Below are positions 6,247 through 12,307 of a stretch of 12,307 bases of DNA, piece by piece. Source of the stretch: Halonatronomonas sp051745085. Lineage in GTDB: Bacteria > Bacillota > Halanaerobiia > Halanaerobiales > Halarsenatibacteraceae. Location: positions 1-12,307 of the forward strand of contig JBNJDR010000050.1 of NCBI GenBank assembly GCA_051745085.1. The letters run 5' to 3'. Position 1 is the stretch's first letter, and every line of letters starts with the position of its first letter. Made by a program: the position numbers and the translations under genes. A model generated the notes under the pieces. It did no database searches. It saw only the letters and a program-made list of their open reading frames with translations, and was not told where the DNA came from.

Positions 6247-8433
6247 TTAATTTTTTAAACCTTTCATACTCAACGAAATCCGTTCTCTTCTCCGATCAAT
6301 ATCGATTACTTTCACATTAACTATATCAGCTGGCTGGACTACATCACCTGGTTCAGAAATATACTGGTCAGCCATTTCAGAAATATGAACCAAACCATCT
6401 GATTTTAAGCCAATATCAACAAATGCACCAAAATCCACTACATTTCTAACAGTTCCTCTTAATTCTTGACCCACCTCCAGATCTTCAATCTTCAAAATAT
6501 CAGTTCTAAAAATTGGTTTAGGCAGTTTCTCTCTAGGATCCCTCCCAGGTGCTTTCAAAGACTCTACTATATCCTGAAAAGTAGCCAGGCCTATCCCCAA
6601 TTTCTCAGCTAATTCTTCATCATTTTCATCTATAGTTTTAACTCCCTTTACTACGAGTTTATGATCATTATAAAAATCCTCTAAAGTGAGATCTAATGAA
6701 GATAATAATTTTTGGGTAGCTCCATACGATTCGGGATGAATCCCAGTTCTTGCCAACGGATCTTTTTCGCTATTTAAACGAAGAAATCCTGCTGCTTGTT
6801 CATAGGTTACTGGACCAATACCTTTTACATCCAGAAGTTCATTTCGGCTTGAAAAAACCCCATTTTCATCCCTATACTTACAAACTTTACTACTTTGCGA
6901 ACTATTAAAACCCGCTATATAACTTAACAAAGACGGAGAAGCAGTGTTCAAGTCTATCCCCACTCTATTCACCACCGACTCTACAACTGTTTCTAGTTCC
7001 TTTAACAAAGCTCCGCCATCAATATCGTGCTGATACAGGCCCACTCCTACCGACCGAGGATCAATTTTAACCAGTTCAGCCAAAGGATCCTGAATTCTTC
7101 TTGCAATCGAAACTGCTCCTCTTAAACTAACATCCATATCAGGCAGCTCTTTCCGAGAAATTTTAGAAGCAGAATATACTGATGCCCCCGCTTCATCAAC
7201 AATGGTAAACGGAACAGTTTCTGATAAAGTTTTATTTAAGTCCACCAATAATTCTTCTGTTTCCCTGGAAGCTGTTCCATTACCTGTAACTATAGCATCA
7301 ATCTCATACTGATTGATTAAATTTTTTAGTTCTTCCAATGAATCTTGCTTTTTATTTTGGGGCTGATGAGGATATATTACTCCGGTATCCAAAACGCGAG
7401 ATTGTTTATCAATGACAGCCAATTTGCATCCAGTTCTAAAAGCAGGGTCAATGCCTAGAATTGTTCGCCCTGGTAGCGGCGGCTGCATCAAAAGAGCTTC
7501 AAGATTATCTGCAAATACCTGACGAGCATGTTCCTCTGCGGCTTCTGTAAGCTTTGATCTTGCTTCCCTTTCTAACGAGGGCCCCAGAAGGCGGTTAAAT
7601 CCGTCTTCAATGCTGTCATTTAACTCTTGTCTATATGCTGCATCCTTTTGTATATAATATCTTTTAATCCTTCCAATAATAGCATCCGCTGGAGGATTAA
7701 TTTTAACACTTAAGATTTCATCATTTTCGCCTCTATTCATGGCTAAAATTCTAAATGGAGGAATTTTTTTGATATGCTGGGAGAAATCATAATATTGTTC
7801 ATAAGTCCCATTTTCGTCCTTGTCTTTATTTAATAATTCACTTTGGATCTCAGCCTGTCTCCAATACCGCTGTCTCGCCAAAGCCTTAATCTCTGGATCA
7901 CTGGCAATCCTGTCAGCAATAATATCCTTAGCTCCCGAGATTACTTCTTCAATAGATTCTAAACCCTCGACTTCTGAGTCCATATACTTTTCAGCTTCAA
8001 CCTGAAGGTTAGATTCAGAACCACTGCTATTTTCAAGATAGTCAGCCAAAGGTTCCAAACCTCTATCCATAGCTTTACTCGCTCTTGTCTGCCTTCTCTG
8101 CCGGAATGGATAGTAAATATCCTCAACCTCTTGAAGCTGAGTAGCCGAATTAATCTTTGCTTCAATTTCCGGGGTTAAATTATCTTGTTCTTCTAATTTT
8201 TTAATAGTTTCTTTTTTGCTCTTTTCCAAATTTGACTGATAACTAATTTTATTTTCTAGGAGTCTAAGATCTTCTTCATCCAGGCCACCAGTCATTTCTT
8301 TTCTGTATCTAGCCAAAAAAGGTATTGTATTACCATCTTCAAATAAATCTATTACGACTTTAATCTGTTTTAAGTTAAAGCCTGTCTCTTTTGCTAATAA
8401 TTTAATCGAACTATTCGAGAGCTCATATGCCAT
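6247..8433 (-). CDS. tex: Tex family RNA-binding transcription accessory protein
   Basis: Cytoplasmic nucleic-acid-binding protein related to yeast Spt6 and Bordetella Tex; members affect transcription and toxin or stress gene expression. The 728 residues are normal length. Order seen: Tex N-terminal helical region with TIPFLARYRKE at 36-46, a YqgF/RNase H-like domain starting at ILGIDPAFRTGCKLAV (325-340) with GNGTASRETE at 384-393, the highly conserved DPLAELVKIDPRSVGVGLYQ (449-468), helix-hairpin-helix motifs around VGIDLNTAS (491-499) and VKGIGPVTYEQA (536-547), and a C-terminal S1 domain (about 653-725). The ATG start has AGGAGGAA 8 nt upstream. It lies 19 nt after divIC, so the two probably share an operon. 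No terminator separates it from the S1 gene, whose own domain resembles the Tex S1 domain. Confidence 0.97.
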   Translation of the reverse strand: MAYELSNSSIKLLAKETGFNLKQIKVVIDLFEDGNTIPFLARYRKEMTGGLDEEDLRLLENKISYQSNLEKSKKETIKKLEEQDNLTPEIEAKINSATQLQEVEDIYYPFRQRRQTRASKAMDRGLEPLADYLENSSGSESNLQVEAEKYMDSEVEGLESIEEVISGAKDIIADRIASDPEIKALARQRYWRQAEIQSELLNKDKDENGTYEQYYDFSQHIKKIPPFRILAMNRGENDEILSVKINPPADAIIGRIKRYYIQKDAAYRQELNDSIEDGFNRLLGPSLEREARSKLTEAAEEHARQVFADNLEALLMQPPLPGRTILGIDPAFRTGCKLAVIDKQSRVLDTGVIYPHQPQNKKQDSLEELKNLINQYEIDAIVTGNGTASRETEELLVDLNKTLSETVPFTIVDEAGASVYSASKISRKELPDMDVSLRGAVSIARRIQDPLAELVKIDPRSVGVGLYQHDIDGGALLKELETVVESVVNRVGIDLNTASPSLLSYIAGFNSSQSSKVCKYRDENGVFSSRNELLDVKGIGPVTYEQAAGFLRLNSEKDPLARTGIHPESYGATQKLLSSLDLTLEDFYNDHKLVVKGVKTIDENDEELAEKLGIGLATFQDIVESLKAPGRDPREKLPKPIFRTDILKIEDLEVGQELRGTVRNVVDFGAFVDIGLKSDGLVHISEMADQYISEPGDVVQPADIVNVKVIDIDRRRERISLSMKGLKN

Positions 8434-8452
8434 TAAAAAAATTCCTCCTATT

Positions 8453-8746
8453 TTATTCTTCCACCGGAATGATCAATTCTTCACCAGGTTTAACCAGGCC
8501 AAACTTTTCCCGGGCTAGTCTTTCTATATAATCTGGGTCGTCTAGTAACTCCAGTTCTCTTTGCAATTCCAGTTTTCTTTCTTCAGCAACTTCAATTTCT
8601 TGTTCAACTTCCTCCATCTCCCGCTCCATTTCTGCTATCTGCAATTGATTGCTTACCAACTGATAAGTCAATAAGCCAATAATTACAAGCAAAACCAACG
8701 GCAGTATACGATAAAATATTATTTTATTAGTAGTATTATTTTTCAT
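8453..8746 (-). CDS. Septum formation initiator (FtsB/DivIC family)
   Basis: Bitopic membrane protein of the division machinery; relatives (E. coli FtsB, B. subtilis DivIC) bind FtsL and FtsQ/DivIB at the septum. The 97 residues show a short basic cytoplasmic N-terminus, one membrane helix (about 12-30), a charged coiled coil very rich in Glu (about 34-68) and the family motif DDPDYIERLAREKFGLVKPG at 69-88. The length is typical. The ATG start has GGGAGG 6 nt upstream. It is the first gene of the left block, just after a terminator, and is followed by tex. Distinguishing DivIC from FtsL or FtsB by sequence alone is uncertain; position next to a yabR-like gene and tilS favours DivIC. Confidence 0.93.
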   Translation of the reverse strand: MKNNTTNKIIFYRILPLVLLVIIGLLTYQLVSNQLQIAEMEREMEEVEQEIEVAEERKLELQRELELLDDPDYIERLAREKFGLVKPGEELIIPVEE

Positions 8747-8784
8747 AAACTGCCTCCCTTAAAAATGTCGATGTCTTATTGTTT

Positions 8785-8790
8785 ATTATA
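8785..8790 (-). promoter_or_regulatory. Possible -10 element for divIC-tex
   Basis: A perfect TATAAT on the minus strand, 38 nt before the divIC ATG and downstream of the terminator at 8808-8832, is the best promoter candidate. The -35 region at 17-18 bp is only a T-run, and TTGCTT is too near, so the call is weak. A promoter is expected somewhere here because the preceding unit is terminated. Confidence 0.35.
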
Positions 8791-8807
8791 ATATAAATTC
8801 AAGCAAT

Positions 8808-8832
8808 AAAAAAGCCCCACTTAAGGGGCTTT
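8808..8832 (-). terminator. Intrinsic terminator after the ABC ATPase gene
   Basis: On the minus strand AAAGCCCC (8825-8832) pairs perfectly with GGGGCTTT (8811-8818) around a six-base loop, and the T-run continues to 8808. The hairpin starts 13 nt after the ATPase gene's stop codon. It separates the sugar and regulation block from the divIC block. Confidence 0.92.
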
Positions 8833-8845
8833 CCTCAAATACTAC

Positions 8846-9964
8846 TTAAAATATTGCTTCTTCTGTCTCAGCATCAAAAACATGCATTTTATTCTGATCA
8901 ACACCGATCCTCATGTTATCGCCAACCTCAGCAGTACTTTCTGCTTCAACTCGGCCTATAAAGGAATGGCCATCCTGAGCTAAATACAAATATATTTCTG
9001 ACCCCATCGGTTCTACAACTTCTACTTCAGCTTTGAAAGAGTTCTCTTCAGTAACTTCAAAATCTGTCGCTAACTCCGTATCATGAATATCTTCAGGCCT
9101 AATGCCCAAAACTACATCCTTCCCTGCATATTCCTTGATCTCTGGATGTTCTTCTACCTTACTATCAAGAATTTTAATTTTAAATGATCCATGACCATCA
9201 AGAAATAAACCGGAAGCTTCCTTCACTAATTGACAATCCATGAAATTCATAGCAGGGCTGCCGATAAAACCTGCCACAAACATATTAACCGGTTTGTTAT
9301 ATAACGATAATGGATCATCTACCTGCTGAATTAGTCCGTCTTTTAATACTACAATCCTATCCCCCATGGTCATAGCTTCTGTTTGATCATGAGTTACATA
9401 AATAACGGTAGTTTGCAGGCGATCATGTAATTTTGAAAGTTCTGCTCGCATCTGAACTCTTAATTTTGCATCTAAATTTGAAAGAGGCTCATCCATTAAG
9501 AATACTTTAGGTTCTCTTACAATAGCTCTCCCTAATGCCACCCGCTGCCGCTGACCGCCGGATAACTGTTTCGGTTTTCTTTCCAACAAGTTTTCTATCC
9601 CAAGAATTTCAGCAGCATTCTCAACACGCTGTCTAATTTCATCTTTGGGAAATTTTCTTAGTTTTAAGCCAAAAGCCATATTATCGTATACGTTCATATG
9701 AGGATAAAGAGCGTAATTCTGGAAAACCATCGCAATATCTCTATCTTTTGGTGGTATATCATTTACTACTTTATCTCCAATTTCTATGATCCCATCAGTT
9801 ATTTCTTCTAAACCAGCTATCATTCTTAAGGTCGTTGATTTACCGCAACCCGAAGGACCAACCAAAACTAGAAACTCCTTATCAACTACTTCGAGATTAG
9901 CATCCTCTACAGCTACTACATCTTCAAATTGTTTAGTTACGTTCTTTAAAGTCACATTTGACAT
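8846..9964 (-). CDS. Sugar ABC transporter ATP-binding protein (MsmX/UgpC/MalK type)
   Basis: Cytoplasmic ATPase that powers carbohydrate import with membrane permeases of the CUT1 class. The 372 residues contain Walker A GPSGCGKST at 36-44, Q-loop Gln82, signature LSGGQRQR at 134-141, Walker B VFLMDEP at 154-160, D-loop SNLD at 162-165 and switch His192. The C-terminal TOBE/MalK-type regulatory domain (about 236-372) carries GSPAMNF at 235-241 and GIRPEDIHD at 287-295. The length is normal. The ATG start has AAGGAGG 7 nt upstream. It follows the LacI-type regulator by 32 nt and ends at a terminator, so it is the last gene of that unit. No permease or binding-protein gene is in the window; like MsmX of B. 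subtilis it may serve several transporters encoded elsewhere (inference). Confidence 0.96.
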   Translation of the reverse strand: MSNVTLKNVTKQFEDVVAVEDANLEVVDKEFLVLVGPSGCGKSTTLRMIAGLEEITDGIIEIGDKVVNDIPPKDRDIAMVFQNYALYPHMNVYDNMAFGLKLRKFPKDEIRQRVENAAEILGIENLLERKPKQLSGGQRQRVALGRAIVREPKVFLMDEPLSNLDAKLRVQMRAELSKLHDRLQTTVIYVTHDQTEAMTMGDRIVVLKDGLIQQVDDPLSLYNKPVNMFVAGFIGSPAMNFMDCQLVKEASGLFLDGHGSFKIKILDSKVEEHPEIKEYAGKDVVLGIRPEDIHDTELATDFEVTEENSFKAEVEVVEPMGSEIYLYLAQDGHSFIGRVEAESTAEVGDNMRIGVDQNKMHVFDAETEEAIF

Positions 9965-9996
9965 TTAAACTGCCTCCTTTTATTTGATAAAAACAA

Positions 9997-10986
9997 TTAA
10001 ATCCGCGTGGATTCCTGCCTCGTTAAACCGGGTTGATACACTTCAATAGTATCTTCTCTAGATTCCGTTTCAATACAAGTAATTAAATCTTCTGTTGCAG
10101 CTGCTGCCATAGTTTCCAGGGGTTCGTCAATAACTGTTAAAGCTGGATTTGTTAAACTGGCAATCATGGTATTAGCTGAGCCAACAATCTGAAAATCAGA
10201 CGGTATTAGCCATCCTCCAGTTTTAATAGCTTCCATTATTCCCAGAGCAGATAAATTGGAAGTTAAGTAAATTCCCACAGGGGGGCTAACAAGTTCAACC
10301 AGTTTGAAAAAAGCATTATAACCTTCTTCTCGTGACTTCACCCCGTTAATAACCTCAAAATTACAATCGTAATCACGACAGGCCTGAGCAAAGCCAGCTA
10401 ATTTCTCCTGCTCGATATAATCCTTTTCGTCCCCTAGAATAATAACTAAATCACCTGAATTTCTTTGCAGTTCTTCTCCTGCAATGTAACCAGCCTTCTG
10501 ATAATCTATGAGATGAGAAGTAAGCCTTAGTTCTTCTAATAATTTGTTTATCAAAACCAATTTATGTCCGTGATCTAAACCTAATCTAATCAAACTTCCT
10601 CCAGTAGGAACTTCACCAACTATTATAGCCCCATCAATTTGTTGAGATGCTAATAATTGCAAATAGCTATCAGTTTTATCAAGCTGCCGATCTGTATTGC
10701 AAATTATCACCTGATAACCTCTAACCTCTGCAGCTTCCTCAACTTTTTTGATAATAGTGAAGTTAGATTGAGTATCTAAATCAGGCACCAATAAAGCAAT
10801 AACCTTTGTTTTATTATTAGCCAATCCCTGAGCGAGGCGATTAGGCCGATAATTATACTTTTCAGCTAATTCCTGAATTTTTGCTTTCGTATCAGCTCCC
10901 ACACCAGCTTTGTCATTTAAGGCTCGCGAGACTGTTGATTCAGCCACTCCTGCAAGCTTTGCCAGATCCTTTAAGGTAATTGCCAT
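9997..10986 (-). CDS. LacI-family transcriptional regulator
   Basis: DNA-binding repressor of 329 residues. The N-terminal helix-turn-helix is at about 4-23 (TLKDLAKLAGVAESTVSRAL), followed by the hinge helix RPNRLAQGLANN at 48-59 with its lever Leu55, and a periplasmic-binding-protein-like effector domain from about 61 to the end (VIALLVPDL, DGAIIVG, a late PALTVIDEP). The effector is probably a sugar, by family; its identity cannot be read from the sequence. The ATG start has a GGGGGTGA ribosome site that can pair over 8 bases with the 16S end. A 14-bp palindromic operator lies 13 bp before the start, so it probably regulates itself and the co-transcribed ABC ATPase. Confidence 0.95.
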   Translation of the reverse strand: MAITLKDLAKLAGVAESTVSRALNDKAGVGADTKAKIQELAEKYNYRPNRLAQGLANNKTKVIALLVPDLDTQSNFTIIKKVEEAAEVRGYQVIICNTDRQLDKTDSYLQLLASQQIDGAIIVGEVPTGGSLIRLGLDHGHKLVLINKLLEELRLTSHLIDYQKAGYIAGEELQRNSGDLVIILGDEKDYIEQEKLAGFAQACRDYDCNFEVINGVKSREEGYNAFFKLVELVSPPVGIYLTSNLSALGIMEAIKTGGWLIPSDFQIVGSANTMIASLTNPALTVIDEPLETMAAAATEDLITCIETESREDTIEVYQPGLTRQESTRI

Positions 10987-10999
10987 ATTTCACCCCCGA

Positions 11000-11013
11000 C
11001 GCAAGCGCTTGCG
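11000..11013. promoter_or_regulatory. Palindromic LacI-family operator before the regulator gene
   Basis: CGCAAGCGCTTGCG is a perfect 14-bp palindrome with the central AAGCGCTT core typical of LacI/GalR-family and CcpA cre operators; it differs from the cre consensus only at the outermost bases. It lies between an AT-rich stretch (11022-11048, probable core promoter) and the regulator's ribosome site, so a bound protein would block early transcription. A second GCGCTT occurs 13 bp away on the minus strand. The binding protein is most likely the adjacent LacI-type regulator (inference); CcpA is an alternative. Confidence 0.8.
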
Positions 11014-11045
11014 AAAAGCGCAAAAAATATATGTTATATATTATT

Positions 11046-11085
11046 ATTCGCCTTTCAGAGACATATTCCTCCCTGAAAGACGAAT
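11046..11085. repeat. 13-bp inverted repeat in the pyrR-lacI gap
   Basis: ATTCGCCTTTCAG (11046-11058) and CTGAAAGACGAAT (11073-11085) are inverted copies with one difference, which becomes a U-G pair in the minus-strand RNA, spaced by 14 nt. In that RNA a 13-bp hairpin would form 13 nt after the pyrR stop. No T-run follows directly (the nearest is about 20 nt on), so it is not a standard terminator. It could be an RNA processing or stability element, or a second protein-binding site; its role is unknown. Confidence 0.7.
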
Positions 11086-11098
11086 TTAATTAAATTAT

Positions 11099-11644
11099 TC
11101 ATTCATTTTTTGCTATTACAATTTCATCTTTGCCGTCAACTTCCTGAAGTTTAACTGAAATAACTTCATCTTTGGATGTAGGTATATTTTTACCCACAAA
11201 ATCGGCTCTAATTGGCAGTTCTCTATGTCCTCGATCTACAACAACAGCTAACTGAATAGCTGCTGGTCTCCCTAAATCTATTAAAGCATCTAAAGCTGCC
11301 CTCACAGTTCTTCCTGTATAAATCACATCATCTACGAGAACTACTATCTTATCGTTGATATCAAATGGTATTTCTGTATTATGCACAATAGGTTGATGAG
11401 AAATTTGAGATAAATCATCACGATACAAAGTGATATCAAGTTGACCACTTAAAACTTCAGCGCTTTCAATCTCAGTAATTTTATTAGAGAGTCTTTCAGC
11501 TAAAGGAACACCTCTAGTTCTAATACCTACTAAGGCAACATCCTGACAACCTTTATTTTTTTCAATAATCTCATGAGCTATCCGAGTTAGAGCTCGGTCT
11601 ATATCAGCTTTATCTGCTAATCTCTTCTTTTTATCAGCCACCAT
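11099..11644 (-). CDS. pyrR: Bifunctional pyr operon regulator / uracil phosphoribosyltransferase PyrR
   Basis: RNA-binding attenuation regulator of pyrimidine synthesis with weak uracil phosphoribosyltransferase activity; when bound to UMP it promotes termination in pyr leaders. The 181 residues show the PRPP motif VVLVDDVIYTGRT at 101-113, GIRTRG at 40-45, LDITLYRDDLS at 69-79 and the PyrR-specific VVDRGHRELPIRADFVGKN at 135-153. The length is typical. The ATG start lies inside the end of pgmB (11-bp overlap) with AAAGGAGA 5 nt upstream, so translation is coupled to pgmB. Unusually, it is not followed by pyrP, pyrB or other pyrimidine genes; the next gene is a LacI-type regulator. Confidence 0.96.
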   Translation of the reverse strand: MVADKKKRLADKADIDRALTRIAHEIIEKNKGCQDVALVGIRTRGVPLAERLSNKITEIESAEVLSGQLDITLYRDDLSQISHQPIVHNTEIPFDINDKIVVLVDDVIYTGRTVRAALDALIDLGRPAAIQLAVVVDRGHRELPIRADFVGKNIPTSKDEVISVKLQEVDGKDEIVIAKNE

Positions 11645-12293
11645 TAATCTCTCCTTTAGTTATCTCTTCTAAATCAATTTCCTTTACTTCAGAAAACCTA
11701 TAATCTGCATGACCTACCCGTTCCTGGGGCCCTACTCCTACAGAAATCATCCCAGCTGCATTGGCAGCATCTATACCTGCTTCAGCATCTTCAATTACTA
11801 CGCATTCTTCAGGTTTTAAATCTAATTTAGCTGCAGTATGCAAAAATAAGTCTGGAGCTGGCTTAGGGTTTTCAACACTATATCCATCCGAAATTGTATC
11901 AAAAAGATCATTTATATCTAAGGCATCAATAACTGTTTTAGCATTTCTACTTGCAGAAGCTACCGCTAACTTTAAATTTTTTTCCTTTGCTTTATGAACT
12001 AAATCCAGAGCTCCAGGCAATGTATCTTCTTCATCCATCTGTTGAATTAATTCCTGATAATAACCATTCTTTTTAGCCATCAATCTCTGCATCTCTTCTT
12101 CTGGAAGTTCTTTGCCATCTAAAATAATCTCTAAAGATCTCCTTCTAGAAACACCTCTTAAATCTTCATTCGTTTCTCTATCAAAATCAAGGCCTTCTTC
12201 ATCAGCCATTCTTTGCCAGCTTTGATAATGATATTCAGCAGTATCTGTAATAACTCCATCTAAATCTAGAATAATGCCCTTTACCTCAGTCAT
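11634..12293 (-). CDS. pgmB: Beta-phosphoglucomutase (HAD superfamily)
   Basis: Cytoplasmic enzyme that interconverts beta-glucose 1-phosphate and glucose 6-phosphate, usually after maltose, trehalose, kojibiose or similar disaccharide phosphorylases. The 219 residues show HAD motif I DLDGVITDTAEYH at 10-22 (nucleophile Asp10, acid/base Asp12, His22), GVSRRRSL at 47-54 (the cap-domain loop with phosphate-binding Arg), ASAS at 112-115, KPAPD at 144-148 with Lys144, and IEDAEAGI at 167-174 with Glu168 and Asp169. These match the Lactococcus lactis enzyme closely, and the length is the same as in that family. The ATG start has GGGGGG 6 nt upstream. It overlaps pyrR by 11 bp. Partner phosphorylase or transport genes would be expected upstream, beyond the right edge. 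Confidence 0.95.
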   Translation of the reverse strand: MTEVKGIILDLDGVITDTAEYHYQSWQRMADEEGLDFDRETNEDLRGVSRRRSLEIILDGKELPEEEMQRLMAKKNGYYQELIQQMDEEDTLPGALDLVHKAKEKNLKLAVASASRNAKTVIDALDINDLFDTISDGYSVENPKPAPDLFLHTAAKLDLKPEECVVIEDAEAGIDAANAAGMISVGVGPQERVGHADYRFSEVKEIDLEEITKGEINGG

Positions 12294-12307
12294 AACTATC
12301 CCCCCTC

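Noticed and set aside
11041..11065. Tiny six-codon leader frame MSLKGE on the minus strand in the pyrR-lacI gap
   Set aside because: The GGGAGG before its ATG is only 3 nt away, and the frame has no regulatory codon run; it is probably chance.
11046..11085. PyrR-binding attenuator loop between pyrR and lacI
   Set aside because: The minus-strand loop contains a CAGGGAGG run that loosely recalls PyrR loops, but the rest of the consensus and a following terminator are missing.

Overview
The window is a stretch of ordinary bacterial chromosome with all eleven genes on the minus strand, so transcription runs from high to low coordinates. The low G+C content, strong AGGAGG-type Shine-Dalgarno sites, frequent TTG starts, PyrR, a LacI/CcpA-type operator and the tilS-hpt-ftsH order point to an anaerobic or fermentative member of the Bacillota (Firmicutes). 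The glutamate- and lysine-rich proteins and the sugar-phosphorylase-type genes would suit Halanaerobiales, but that placement is inference and cannot be settled from the window. No rRNA, tRNA, CRISPR array or mobile element was seen.

Right part (about 12.3 to 8.8 kb): a sugar and regulation block. It runs pgmB (beta-phosphoglucomutase), pyrR (overlapping pgmB by 11 bp), a LacI-family regulator with a perfect 14-bp palindromic operator before its start, and an MsmX/UgpC-type sugar ABC transporter ATPase. A strong intrinsic terminator ends the block. No permease, solute-binding protein or glycoside phosphorylase lies in the window. The ATPase may therefore serve transporters encoded elsewhere, and partners of pgmB probably lie beyond the right edge.

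Left part (8.75 kb to the start): a housekeeping block that resembles the divIC-yabR-(spoIIE)-tilS-hpt-ftsH region of Bacillus subtilis. Here it reads divIC/ftsB, tex, an S1-domain protein (yabR-like), a DUF501-Ppx/GppA fusion, tilS, hpt, ftsH. A consensus promoter (TTGACA, 17 bp, TATAAT) drives the S1 gene and an intrinsic terminator follows it. ftsH has its own extended -10 promoter in addition to likely read-through from hpt, and it ends at a terminator at the left edge. The block combines cell division, RNA-binding proteins, phosphate/(p)ppGpp metabolism, tRNA-Ile decoding, purine salvage and membrane proteolysis.

The most unusual item is the DUF501-Ppx/GppA gene. It is one uninterrupted frame, but it carries a strong internal Shine-Dalgarno and ATG exactly at the domain junction, so it may yield both a fused protein and a standalone 311-residue Ppx/GppA. 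I see no clear novel defence or mobile system here.
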